From Sipunculus nudus (taxonomy: Eukaryota > Annelida > Sipuncula > Golfingiida > Sipunculidae), in the NCBI GenBank assembly GCA_026874595.1, contig CM049320.1, positions 43,410,714 to 43,474,713 of the forward strand: a stretch of DNA of 64,000 nt, in the 5' to 3' direction. Each line of letters begins with the position of its first letter. Positions within the stretch are counted from its first letter, which is position 1. The notes beneath the pieces are model-generated. The model made no database searches. It was not told the DNA's origin and saw nothing but the letters and a program-made list of their open reading frames with translations. Position numbers and translations under genes: made by a program. Positions 48,401 to 58,927 of the stretch are shown here, piece after piece.

Positions 48401-50567
48401 ACGGACTTTTTTTCGCAATGCCTGCAGATATTGGCCTGATTTTTGGTGTGTGGGCAGATAATGACCAGTTACAGATCGAGTTCCCATTTCGTCTCGGTTG
48501 ACCTTTTTTTGACTGTTTTACAGCTCCTAAACTTAGAAAATTTCATGAAAAATAGCAATTTTCATGACAAATACACATGTACGGACTTTTTTTTGCAGTG
48601 CCTGCAGATATTGGCCTGATTTTTGGTGTGTTGGCAGATAATAACCAGTTACAGATCGAGTTCCCGTTTCGTCCTGGTTGACCTACTTTTGACCGTTTTA
48701 CAGCTCCTAAACTTAGAAAATTTCATGAAAAATAGAAATTTTCATGACAAATACACATGTACGGACTTTATTTCGCAATGCCTGCAGATATTGGCCTGAT
48801 TTTTGGTGTGTGGGCAGATAATGACCAGGTACAGATCGAGTTCGCGTTTCGTCCCGGTTGACCTACTTTTGACCGTTTTACGGCTCCTAAACTTAGAAAA
48901 TTTCATGAAAAATAGCAATTTGCATGACAAATACACATGTACGGACTTTTTTTCGCAGTGCCTGCAGATATTGGCCTCATTTTTGGTGTGTGGGCAGATA
49001 ATAACCAGTTACAGATCGAGTTCCCGTTTCGTCCCGGTTGACCTACTTTTGACCGTTTTACGGCTCCTAAACTTAGAAAATTTCATGAAAAATAGAAATT
49101 TTCATGACAAATACACATGTACGGACTTTATTTCGCAATGCCTGCAGATATTGGCCTGATTTTTGGTGTGTGGGCAGAGAATGACCAGTTACAGATCGAG
49201 TTCGTGTTTTGTCCCTGTTGACCTACTTTTGACCGTTTTACGGCTCCTAAATTTAGAAAATTTCATGAAAAATAGCAATTTTCATGACAAATACACATGT
49301 ACGGACTTTTTTTTGCAGTGCCTGCAGATATTGGCCTGATTTTTGGTGTGTTGGCAGATAATAACCAGTTACAGATCGAGTTCCCGTTTCGTCCTGGTTG
49401 ACCTACTTTTGACCGTTTTACAGCTCCTAAACTTAGAAAATTTCATGAAAAATAGAAATTTTCATGACAAATACACATGTACGGACTTTATTTCGCAATG
49501 CCTGCAGATATTGGCCTGATTTTTGGTGTGTGGGCAGATAATGACCAGGTACAGATCGAGTTCGCGTTTCGTCCCGGTTGACCTACTTTTGACCGTTTTA
49601 CGGCTCCTAAACTTAGAAAATTTCATGAAAAATAGAAATTTTCATGACAAATACACATGTACAGACTTTTTTTCGCAATGCCTGCAGATATTGGCCTGAT
49701 TTTTGGTGTGTGGGCAGATAATGACCAGTTCCAGATCGAGTTCCCATTTCGTCTCGGTTGACCTTTTTTTGACTGTTTTACAGCTCCTAAACTTAGAAAA
49801 TTTCATGAAAAATAGCAATTTGCATGACAAATACACATGTACGGACTTTTTTTCGCAGTGCCTGCAGATATTGGCCTCATTTTTGGTGTGTGGGCAGATA
49901 ATAACCAGTTACAGATCGAGTTCCCGTTTCGTCCCGGTTGACCTACTTTTGACCGTTTTACGGCTCCTAAACTTAGAAAATTTCATGAAAAATAGAAATT
50001 TTCATGACAAATACACATGTACGGACTTTATTTCGCAATGCCTGCAGATATTGGCCTGATTTTTGGTGTGTGGGCAGATAATTACCAGGTACAGATCGAG
50101 TTTGCGTTTCGTCCCGGTTGACCTACTTTTGACCGTTTTACGGCTCCTAAACTTAGAAAATTTCATGAAAAATAGAAATTTTCATGACAAATACACATGT
50201 ACGGACTTTTTTTCGCAATGCCTGCAGATATTGGCCTGATTTTTGGTTTGTGGGCAGAGAATGACCAGTTACAGATCGAGTTCGTGTTTTGTCCCTGTTG
50301 ACCTACTTTTGACCGTTTTACGGCTCCTAAATTTAGAAAATTTCATGAAAAATAGAAATTTTCATGACAAATACACATGTACAGACTTTTTTTCGCAATG
50401 CCTGCAGATATTGGCCTGATTTTTGGTATGTGGGCAGATAATGACCAGTTACAGATCGAGTTTGTGTTTCGTCCCGGTTGACCTACTTTTGACCGTTTTA
50501 CGGCTCCTAAACTTAGAAAAATTCTTGAAAAATAGAAATTTTCATGACAAATACACATGTACAGCCG
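48401..50567. repeat. 180-bp tandem array, 12 copies
   Basis: Period exactly 180 bp. The unit contains 'acggactttttttcgcaatg', 'cctgcagatattggcctgat', 'ttttggtgtgtgggcag' and 'aatttcatgaaaaatag'. Copies differ by a few percent, and blocks of five units (900 bp) recur, so 48742-49159 and 49642-50059 are near-duplicates. Related single units are at about 9935-10260 and 51245-51590. The open frames of 64-118 codons repeat with the array. Confidence 0.95.
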
Positions 50568-50571
50568 TTTT

Positions 50572-51244
50572 TAGCCCTCAGCTCATAGGCTGATGGGCTA
50601 TTGTCGTCACCCAAGCTGTCCGTCTGTCCATCTGTCTGTCCGGTGTCTGTCCGTCCGTCCGTTCCGCGTCTGTTAACTTTTACCTTGTGAGCAGGATATC
50701 TCTAAAAGGATTCACCGTTGGAATTTTATTTCATAAGTGAAGATGTATATCGATAAAATCTCAGTCATGTTCGAAGATGGGTGACCTTGACCCATTTTTC
50801 TACATTTTAGAGCTGATTATAGAAAAACACTCAGAAGTTTATATCTCAGGAGCCATTGTGTGGATTTTCACAAAACTTACTATGATCATTGGGACTGATG
50901 GTCTGTATGTGCTGCACAATTTTGGTGGCGCCACCTGCAATTTCTGATTTTTTAATGAAATTTTATCGGATTTTTTCAATTTTGGCCTTTAATGCAGGAT
51001 ATCTCCAAAGGTATTCAACACAGGAACTTCATTTCTTCAGTGCTATTGCATTATATTTACAAAATCTTGGTCAAGTTCAAAGCTGGGTGATCTTGACCTA
51101 CTTATCAAGGTCACAGAGTTTAGTATAGAAAAAAACTTAGGAGCTTATTTCTCAGGAAGCATTTGGTGGATTGTTATGAAACATGGTATATACCTCTCCA
51201 ATTTAAATTTATAAATGATTATCAACTTCTGCTAATATTCTAGT
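50572..51244 (+). mobile_element. Dispersed 'tagccctcagctcat' element nested in the 180-bp array
   Basis: Starts 'agccctcagctcataggctg', with a ccgtctgtcc-rich stretch (50626-50665). It contains an exact GGTGGCGCCACC (50924-50935) and ends 'tgctaatattctagtt'. The array unit continues after it (gcaatacaatgcttacaga). The same right junction exists at about 9925. Confidence 0.75.
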
Positions 51245-52239
51245 TACGCAATACAATGCTTACAGATACTGGCCTAATGTTTGGTCTGTGGGCGCATAAT
51301 GACCACTTACAGATCGAGTTCGCGTTTCGTCCCAGTTAACCTATTTTTCACCATATGACAGATCCTGAACATAGAAAATTTCATGAAAGACAGAAATTTT
51401 CATGAAAAATGCACATATATGGACTTTTTTCACAATGCCTGCAGACACCGGCCGGATTTTTGGTGTGTTGCTTGATAATGACCCTTTACAGATCGAGTTT
51501 GCATTTTGCCCTTGTTGACCTACTTTTGACCATACAACACTTCCTGAACTTAAAAAATTTTACAAAATTTAACAAATGTTTCTAATTTGCCCCAGGCGGG
51601 GGCATTCGTGTCATTCCGACACATCTAGTTTTCAAATGGTTTTGGTTTGATAAATTTTGGCTAAGTTACATTTGAAATTAGCCATTTGGCAAGTAAGCAT
51701 ACTAACATAACAATCTCAGAAACAATAGGAGCTAGGATCACTAAATTTTGTGCAAATGTTGGTCTCATGACTCATATTTGAAATAGCAGTTTTTGTGGCA
51801 CCACCTACATCAACCTGGTTTTTTTTTTACGTTCAGAAAGCTTGTACTTTTAGCCTTTTCAACTTAAAAATGTTTTATGATGAAACTGTCAAGCTGAATG
51901 GTTTAAGTTTTCACAAAAATATTCTAGGATAGAGTTCTTTTTAATTATGTAAGAATAGGTTGGGTTCGAGTCATAGAAAGCTTAATTTGGTCTTGTAGCC
52001 ATTAGTAAGCCTATTTCATAATTAGGGCTGCAATAGTCTCCTTCTGCAAAACTGTTGTTTCAATTTATGTTACATTGCACAAAAATGATTCATAGGTGGC
52101 CTTTGTTAAAGTTTACTTTTTTGTTACTTTTTTGGAAAAAATATTAGACCTTTAAAAATAAAAGGACTTCATCTTTTATTATTCTAAACATTTTTTTATT
52201 AAAATCTTTTGAATACATGAGCTTGAAAAAAACATTTTA

Positions 52240-52710
52240 GCCAAAGTCTCTCAGTATGTATAAACAGATTTACCAACAAGCCAAGATTGTGTTGGTATCT
52301 ATAAATAGCATGGCAGACTGCCAACTATTTCAGATTTGGCAACAGGCCAAAGGTCAGCCTCAATCTATTTATAGCTTTGGCAGACTGCCAACTATATCAA
52401 ATTATGCAACAGGTTGAGAGTTCAGTCAGTGCAGCCAGGTATAGGTCAAGAGTTCACTCAGTGCAGTAGCTGCATTGTATTTATAGCTTTTGCAGATGGC
52501 CCACTGCATCAGATTTGGCACCAAAGATCATTCTGGATCTATTTATATTTTTGGCAAAGTGAGACTGCCAACTGTGTCAGATTATGCAACAGGTCATGAG
52601 TTCACTCAGTGCAGTGAGGTACAGGTCAAAAGTTTAATCAGTCTAGCAAGGTGCAGGTCAAAAGTTCACTCAAGTGCAGTAGCTGGAGTCAGCAATTTGT
52701 CAAATTTCAT
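52240..52710. repeat. Degenerate repeats ('gactgccaact..', 'ggtcaagagttcactcag')
   Basis: At least three imperfect copies of 'ggcagactgccaactat..cag' and of 'aggt(c/a)a.agttcactcagtgcag'. Some frames (61-102 codons) are open but have no recognised content. Confidence 0.6.
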
Positions 52711-52789
52711 GCACTTGGGGCAATTGCCTTTCTCACCTAAGCCTTATCAGCCCAGTGTTTCAAACACAAGAGAAGAGAAGTTTGATGTA

Positions 52790-53690
52790 TTGGCCTGATA
52801 TTTTCACCTGTCTGTGTGTCATTAATGGCTTTCCCATTCACAAGACAGGTGTCAACACCTACAATGACTTTTGCATGGTGTATGTGCCTGCTTATTTCTT
52901 GGGAGGAATTTTATATATCAGCCTGAAATTGGGCAAATTTATACATATCAGATAGCTTTGTCGTATACAAGACTGGTGGCTTGACCAGCAATAATTTTTG
53001 CACAGTGTATGTCCCTGCTTACTTCTCAGGAGGGGTTCGATATATGAGCCCTAAAATTTGGCATATGTATACATGTCTGATAGCTTCATTGTATACAAGA
53101 CTTGTGGTGCCAGCTACAATCAGTTTTGTGTTGTGTGCACCCATGCCAGAATTTCAGCAGTGATGTTTGTGTTATTGGTTCTAAATGTATAGTACTTGCA
53201 TTGTTCATGTACATGTTACACATGTGCTTGAAAAGTAAAGGTCCAGGCATTGAAGCAACATACCTGGTGTCTATCCCATTGCAAAGGTTCCAATTAGGCC
53301 TGTAGGCCTTGTTTCATAGACCAGATTGGTGGTGCCACCTACCTTCCTGTTTTCGTAGAATACACTGATGCTCTTTCATGAGTGGTTATTGTGCAATTCC
53401 ATAGATCTTTGATAAACCCATTTCAACTAGTAGCGCCATCTGCAATTGTTTTTGCATGGCTTCCATCTGTCCATTTGCTTTGGGTAAAAATTGCTTGTAT
53501 ATCAGGAGTGGATGGATGTATTCGCCTGAAATTTGCATATCCAAAGATCTTGGAATGGTTTATCAAATAGAAAACTGCTTGAGCCATGGCCCTACAATCA
53601 ATTTCTTTTCATGTCAGTCTGTAGAAATTTATCCATCTTGGTTGACTTTTTATAGACAACAATTTTTTTTAAAGTTATGACGAACTGTCT
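52790..53690. repeat. Diverged 280-bp-family and ~135-bp repeats
   Basis: 'cacagtgtatgt.cctgctta.ttctcagga' and 'tgatagctt..tcgtatacaagact' recur about every 135 bp between 52840 and 53120. 53310-53480 is a good uninterrupted copy of the 280-bp family (gtggtgccacctacc, tttgcatggcttccatctg). Confidence 0.65.
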
Positions 53691-53878
53691 CAGGATACTT
53701 TTGCATCTCCAATGCAACAAATTTGGAGTCATGTTAGGAACATTCAGTGCTTTACTTTACCCATACTTGTGTGATTTGGCGAAAAACCTGTAGTTGCTTG
53801 TTCACTGCCCATTTTCTAGTTCATGATTAGTGTTGGTTTTTGTCATGGAACATACAAGACCATATAAACACTCCATGC

Positions 53879-54299
53879 TTTTGTTATCTTCAGCAGCTGG
53901 CAGGATAATTTTCAATATTATTTGTTATCTCCATTTGGTGACAGGATATTATTTGATATTCTCTGTTATCTTTAGCAGGTGACTGGATAATATTTTATAT
54001 TCTTTGATATCTTCAGTGGGAGATGGAAAATATTTAATATTCTTTAATATCTTTATTTGGTGACTGGATAATATTTGATATTCTTTAATATAATTATTTG
54101 GTGACTGGATAATATTTAATATTCTTTGATATCTTTAGTGGGTGATGGGATAATATTTGGTATTCTTTATCTTCAGTGGGTGACGGGATAATATTTAATA
54201 TTCTTTAATATCTTTATTTTGTGACTGGAAAATATTTGATATTCTTTGTTATCTTCAGTGGCTGATGATATAATATTTGTTGTTCTTTGTTATCTTCAG
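53879..54299 (+). repeat. 41-bp array of duplicated splice acceptor sequence
   Basis: Ten copies of a 41-bp unit (one spacing of 40, one of 38) precede the real acceptor, which is the eleventh copy. The acceptor dinucleotide position falls at 53893, 53934, 53975, 54016, 54056, 54097, 54138, 54176, 54217, 54258 and 54299 (true). Units resemble 'tttgttatcttcagtgggtg' plus 'acgggataatatt'; the exon starts cgggtgacggga. Six upstream copies keep AG (53893, 53975, 54016, 54138, 54176, 54258); four have AT. Confidence 0.9.
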
Positions 54300-54403
54300 C
54301 GGGTGACGGGATCAGTGTAAGGATTGAGCAGGCCAGACAGACAGTAGAGGTTGGAGACACTGTCACATTCCGCTGTTATGGTAACAGCCAGGTCAGCGAC
54401 GAT
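54300..54403 (+). CDS. HSPG2: Perlecan-like exon: first half of second Ig domain
   Basis: A 104-nt exon with acceptor tatcttcag ending at 54299 and donor GTATGT at 54404. It begins with two bases (CG) that complete the A left by the 32618-32902 exon (Thr), so the phase is right. It encodes GDGISVRIEQ, then VEVGDTVTFRC (A' and B strands of an I-set Ig with the first Cys at about residue 26), then YGNSQVSDD, and stops at a codon boundary. The C-strand Trp and second Cys must be in later exons. Other possible donors are GTAACA at 54381 and GTCAGC at 54392; GTATGT is the best consensus. The acceptor is the last copy of a 41-bp tandem array (53879-54299) made of copies of this same junction. Confidence 0.75.
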
Positions 54404-55321
54404 GTATGTGCGGTTTGTCTTTCTTTGTACTCTCTGCCTGCTGAATGTGGATGACCATGGCGTGCAGCAACAGTTGAGGGGCAGCAGGCTTGTGTCAGCA
54501 TGAAGCAGTAGTGCTATATACAAGAAAAATATTATACAGCATTCTGTAATTCCTGACGAATATTCTTGAGCCCTTCAGGCAGCCTTCAGGTTGCTGATTA
54601 TGTATTTCTAGACCATTTATTAAAAAAACTTAAGATGCAGGAAAAATCTATAATTTGATATATTTCATTTAAAATTCTGATATTTTTCTTTCTCATAAAT
54701 TTTCTCTTATGTTTCTTTCTCAGTAAAATAAGAGAACTACATCATTTTACATTAGATTTTATTTTATTATTTTTCATTGGGTTTTATTCTATTATTTTTT
54801 ATTTGGTTTTATTCAGATAGTTTTGATATGATGAGAGGAAAATTTCATTTCCAGTCTAGATTATTAAAAGCCTCATTAGGCACGAGACATGTTACATAAT
54901 GTATTCATAAATAGTTTCTTACATGAGCTGAGGAATACAGAGGTCTGCTGCCCTCCATCTGTTATAACTCTGGCCAAACAAGGCATGTTTAAACAGACTA
55001 CCATAGCTAGCCATTAGTCTATAAAGCATGTCAAACAAACATATATTATCAGTATAACAGTAACATTTTTGTTTTCCTCATTACTGATAACATTGTCAAA
55101 ATTCCTTCTTCTAGATTAAGTTCACTTGAGCTCCACACTGTGCTTAAACTTAAACAGAAGTGCTGTTATTATATGAATTATTAATAAAGAAACTATATTT
55201 AAGTCAAGAGCACCCTGTCAGATCCTTAGATTCTGAAAGATATATTTAAGATATGGACCTGAGAAAATGGCACAGTTAAAATAAGTGGGTATTAGTGGGT
55301 CGCTAAATATATCTTTATTAT
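54404..55321. other. Intron, nothing recognised
   Basis: AT-rich intron after the second Ig half exon. No other coding sequence is supported. Confidence 0.55.
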
Positions 55322-56088
55322 TGTATCCCCAGACAAAGTCAGGGGGTATTATGGTTTCATGACAGTTATGACGATGCAAATAAATCTTGTCTGCAGTCAG
55401 CACCATTACTCAAAAAATATTTCACGGATCTTTACCAAACGTAAAATGTGCATAAATATAGATGAGAGGAAGAGGTCTATTTAAAATAGGGTTATGATCT
55501 TATCTAGGAGAGTAACCTTTACCTTGATTGGGTCCATTTTTAGGGAAAATCACCCAGATTCTTAAATATCTCGAGAAATCTTGCATGGATTGATCCGAAA
55601 ATTGAGTTGACAGAAGATCCAGGATAGCATGTAACTGAAACTTGTTGTGCCACCTATTATCCTTTTCTTGTTTTTGTGCTTTAAATATCCTGATCATTGC
55701 CACTTGACAGTACTCCGAGCATTATAAGTCTAAAACTAATAAACAGATTTCTTTCATATTTTTGCATATACATAGATATAGGTTACAGGGTGAGGTATAT
55801 TTTTATTTGGGTCATGACCTTTCCTATGTGAGTGACCTTGACCTTGAATATTCCCATATTTGGTGAAAAATATTGTTTGTCAAGTTGATGTAGCTATTTG
55901 ATAATCTAAATGAAAAATGTCAGATGATAAGTTGTTGAAAGAGACAAGTGACCTTGACCTTGGTTTTAAAGGTCACACCTCAAGAAACCCTGGTATGCTT
56001 CTGAAGATCAGGGCCTATCTTTGAAGGGGGGGGGGGGGTTTAATTTTCTGGGGATACTATGGCATCTGCAATTTCAAGAAATGTCTTG
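55322..56088 (+). mobile_element. Dispersed 'ccccagaca..tgtctgggg' element, short copy E3
   Basis: The left end 'tgtatccccagacaaagtca' and right end 'ttctggggatactatggc' to 'aagaaatgtcttg' match E2. It is only 767 bp and lacks the 288-bp array. Contains a G-run of about 11 (56027-56037). Confidence 0.75.
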
Positions 56089-56144
56089 TATATTATTACA
56101 TCTCAGGTAAATTTTAGTCTGGTTATATTCATTTATTTCCTTAG

Positions 56145-56174
56145 ATTTATACAAGAAACCAAACAAATGAAGAG
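56145..56174 (+). CDS. Candidate 30-nt cassette exon of the perlecan-like gene
   Basis: A possible small exon. It has a good acceptor (atttccttag ending at 56144) and a strong donor (GAG|GTGAGT at 56175). It starts and ends on codon boundaries, as the exon ending at 54403 requires. It would add IYTRNQTNEE, including an N-glycosylation sequon (NQT), into the B-C loop of the second Ig domain. With it the Cys-to-Trp spacing would be about 23 residues, longer than usual, so if real it is more likely an optional cassette. No homology supports it; only splice sites and phase do. The 45-bp array (56228-57500) starts just after its donor. Confidence 0.35.
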
Positions 56175-57500
56175 GTGAGTACAGTTGTAGCAGTTGTTGG
56201 CTACTACCTACAAGGGTTTAGAAACATAGGTCAGGGTGGTGGTGGATACAACAGTCCAGGGTTCACACCCTCAGGTCAGGGTGGTGGTGGCTACAACATT
56301 CCACGGTTCACACCCTAAGGTCAGGGTGGTGGTGGATACAACAGTCCAGGGTTCAAACCCTTAGGTCAGGGTGGTGGTGGATACAACAGTCCAGGGTTCA
56401 AACCCTTAGGTCAGGGAGGTGGTGGATACAACAGTCCAGGGTTCACACCCTTAGGTCAGGGTGGTGGTGGATACAACAGTCCAGGGTTCAAACCCTCAGG
56501 TCAGGGAGGTGGTGGATATAACAGTCCAGGGTTCACACCCTTAGGTCAGGGTGGTGGTGGATATAACAGTCCAGGGTTCACACCCTTAGGTCAGGGTGGT
56601 GGATATAACAGTCCAGGGTTCACACCCTTAGGTCAGGGTGGTGGTGGATATAACAGTCCAGGGTTCACACCCTTAGGTCAGGGAGGTGGTGGATATAATA
56701 GTCCAGGGTTCACACCCTCGGGGCAGGGTGGTGGTTATAACAGTCCAGGGTTCACACCCTCAGGTCAGGGAGGTGGTGGATATAACACTCCAGGGTTCAC
56801 ACCCTTAGGTCAGGGTGGTGGTGGATAGAACAGTGCAGGGTTCAAACCCTCAGGTCAGGGAGGTGGTGGATATAACACTCCAGGGTTCACACCCTCAGGT
56901 CAGGGTGGTGGTGGCTACAACATTCCAAGGTTCACACCCTCAGGTCAGGGTGGTGGATATAACAGTCCAGGGTTCACACCCCAAAGTCAGGGTGGTGGAT
57001 ATAACATTCCAGGGTTCACACCCTGGGGTCAGGGAGGAGTTGGATATAACAGTCCATGGTTCACACCCTCAGGTCAGGGTGGTGATGGCTACAACATTCC
57101 ACGGTTCACACCCTCAGGTCACGGAGGAGTTGGATATAGCAGTCCAGGGTTCACACCCTCAGATAATGGAGCCGGTGGATACAACAGTCCAGGGTTCAAA
57201 TACTGAGGTCAGGGAGGTGGTTGATATAACAGTCAAGGGTTCAAACCCTCAGGTCAGGGTGGTTGTGGATACAACAATCCAGGGTTCAATTACTGAGGTC
57301 AGGGAGGTGGTTGATATAACAGTCAAGGGTTCAAACCCTCAGGTCAGGGAGGTTGGTGGATACAACAGTTCAGTGTTCAAACACTAAGGTCAGGGAGGTG
57401 GTGGATATAACAGGCCAGGCTTAAAAAAACATATGTCAGGGAGGTGTTGGAAACAAAATTGAAGGAAATAAACACTCAGGTCAGGGAGGTGGTTGATACA
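56175..57500. repeat. 45-bp tandem array, about 29 copies
   Basis: The unit is aggtcagggtggtggtgg followed by atacaacagtccagg and gttcacaccctc, with 42-bp variants that lack one ggt. Each unit contains the dyad AGGGT-TCAC-ACCCT. The first, most diverged unit (56175-56227) begins at the donor of the candidate 30-nt exon. The 190-codon + frame (56815-57387) is periodic (VVDITVQGSHPQVR) and judged an artefact. Confidence 0.92.
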
Positions 57501-58254
57501 AGTATTGTTTCAACTTCAAAAACACACTTTCTTGTTGTCCATTTAATGTTGTACCATAGCATGGTTGATCCCAGCAAGATACACAAAACTTTGTTCATTT
57601 TAATGTACATCAATAAAGATATGTGTATTTATGTGACGTGTGTTTGTTACACATATGATAAGATCAGCATCCACTTTGTTCAATCAACACCGGTTACAAA
57701 TTTAATCATTAATCTGCATGAATGGCATTTGAAATAGGCTGAGCATAAAAAGATACAGATGTCATTTCATTAAAAGTGTGTCATGTTTTAAAGATCTCTT
57801 TATTTAGCATTAATGTGACTTGGCATGCTAGTTTTTTCACCTCAGTGATTTTCTGTCATTTGAGTTTTAACTTTTTGAAACTTTAACAAGACTAAAGTCT
57901 GCAGACCTTTTCCACAAAGAATGTGTCCAGAGTGATGATTTCATAAACAAATACTGACTCAGTCAGCTTTATATAAATTGTAAGAAATGTATATTTTTGT
58001 TAAATATATGTGTAATTTATATGAATTTTCTAGATTTATCAACTGTACACAATTGAAAATCCATGACCCTTTATTTTAGAAATTATTACATTAAATGAAG
58101 GTGTGCACTTTGAGGTAAAAATTATGAAAATAAGACTAAGATGAAATTGTTAAGTTATAATAAAACTCAATTAAAATACAATTCACTATTTTTATAGCTG
58201 TGACACTAACAGATATTTACCACTAACACTTAGTTGTTATTAACTGCTCATTTG
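57501..58254. other. Intron, nothing recognised
   Basis: AT-rich unique-looking intron. A 97-codon frame at 57444-57737 starts in the array and has no domain. Confidence 0.5.
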
Positions 58255-58562
58255 TATTAGAGTGCTAACTCACTGTGGCTGTGGGTTGTATTAGAGTGCT
58301 AACTCACCTTGGGTGTGGGTTGCATTAGAGTGCTAACTCACCGTGGGTGTGGGTTGTATTGGAGTGCTAACTCACCGTGGGTGTGGGTTGTATTAGAGTG
58401 CTAACTCACCTTGGGTGTGGGTTGTATAAGAGTGCTAACTTACTGTGGGTGTTAGTTGTATTAGAGTGCTAACTCACCGTGGGTGTGGGTTGTATTAGAG
58501 TACTAACTCACCGTGGGTGTGGGTTGTATTAGAGTGCTAACTCACCGTGGGTGTGGGTTGAG
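58255..58562. repeat. 34-bp tandem array, about nine copies
   Basis: The unit is ttgtattagagtgctaac followed by tcaccgtgggtgtggg, with few substitutions. It contains the short dyad CACC-GTG-GGTG. Confidence 0.92.
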
Positions 58563-58912
58563 ATTTCCTGTAGAAGATCATAAATTAAAGGTGTCAGAAT
58601 AATACAGACAGCATGCTTATAACTATACAGCTATTCATACTGAACCAGTGACACTGGCTTTGTCATTAATATTAGTGAATTATCATTAATGTTTATCAAT
58701 TAAATATCATAATAATATCAGTGTTATACTTATATATGCTATATAATTATTATATTGTAAATACTAAGAAATGTGTGTGACTCATTTTCTTTTCTCATTT
58801 GACCTTAAAATCTGTATATCTAAATCATTTGTACAAGCAGAAATAAGTTAATAATGCTGCATAGAAATGCCTTGCTTGGCCCAATGTGTAATGTTGCACT
58901 TTCCACATGCAG
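58563..58912. other. Intron, nothing recognised
   Basis: AT-rich intron leading to the candidate microexon acceptor. Confidence 0.5.
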
Positions 58913-58927
58913 GCGGCGCCATGGGAG
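58913..58927 (+). CDS. Candidate 15-nt microexon carrying the Ig C-strand Trp
   Basis: Five codons (AAPWE) between an acceptor (cacatgcag, ending at 58912) and a donor (GAG|GTAAAT at 58928), phase 0 on both sides. Joined directly to the exon ending at 54403, it puts a Trp 13 residues after the B-strand Cys. That is the spacing expected for an I-set Ig; the preceding Ig exon has 12. This makes it a plausible microexon of the second Ig domain. The short length and lack of homology evidence keep confidence moderate. Confidence 0.45.

Larger units (their letters stand above)
48156..52015 (+). mobile_element. Dispersed 'tagcaaacctgggag' element with nested insertions
   Basis: The outer element is 48156-48320 plus 51631-about 52015, matching 1-555. 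It is split by the inner element 48321-51630, which starts 'atgccccggccacaaagtgg' and ends 'gccccaggcgggggcat' with 'cgacacatctagtt'. That inner element holds the 180-bp array and is itself split by a third element (50572-51244). No proteins are encoded. Confidence 0.75.

Noticed and set aside
56815-57387. 190-codon + frame in the 45-bp array
   Set aside because: Periodic 15-residue translation with no domain. The frame opens only because of unit variants.
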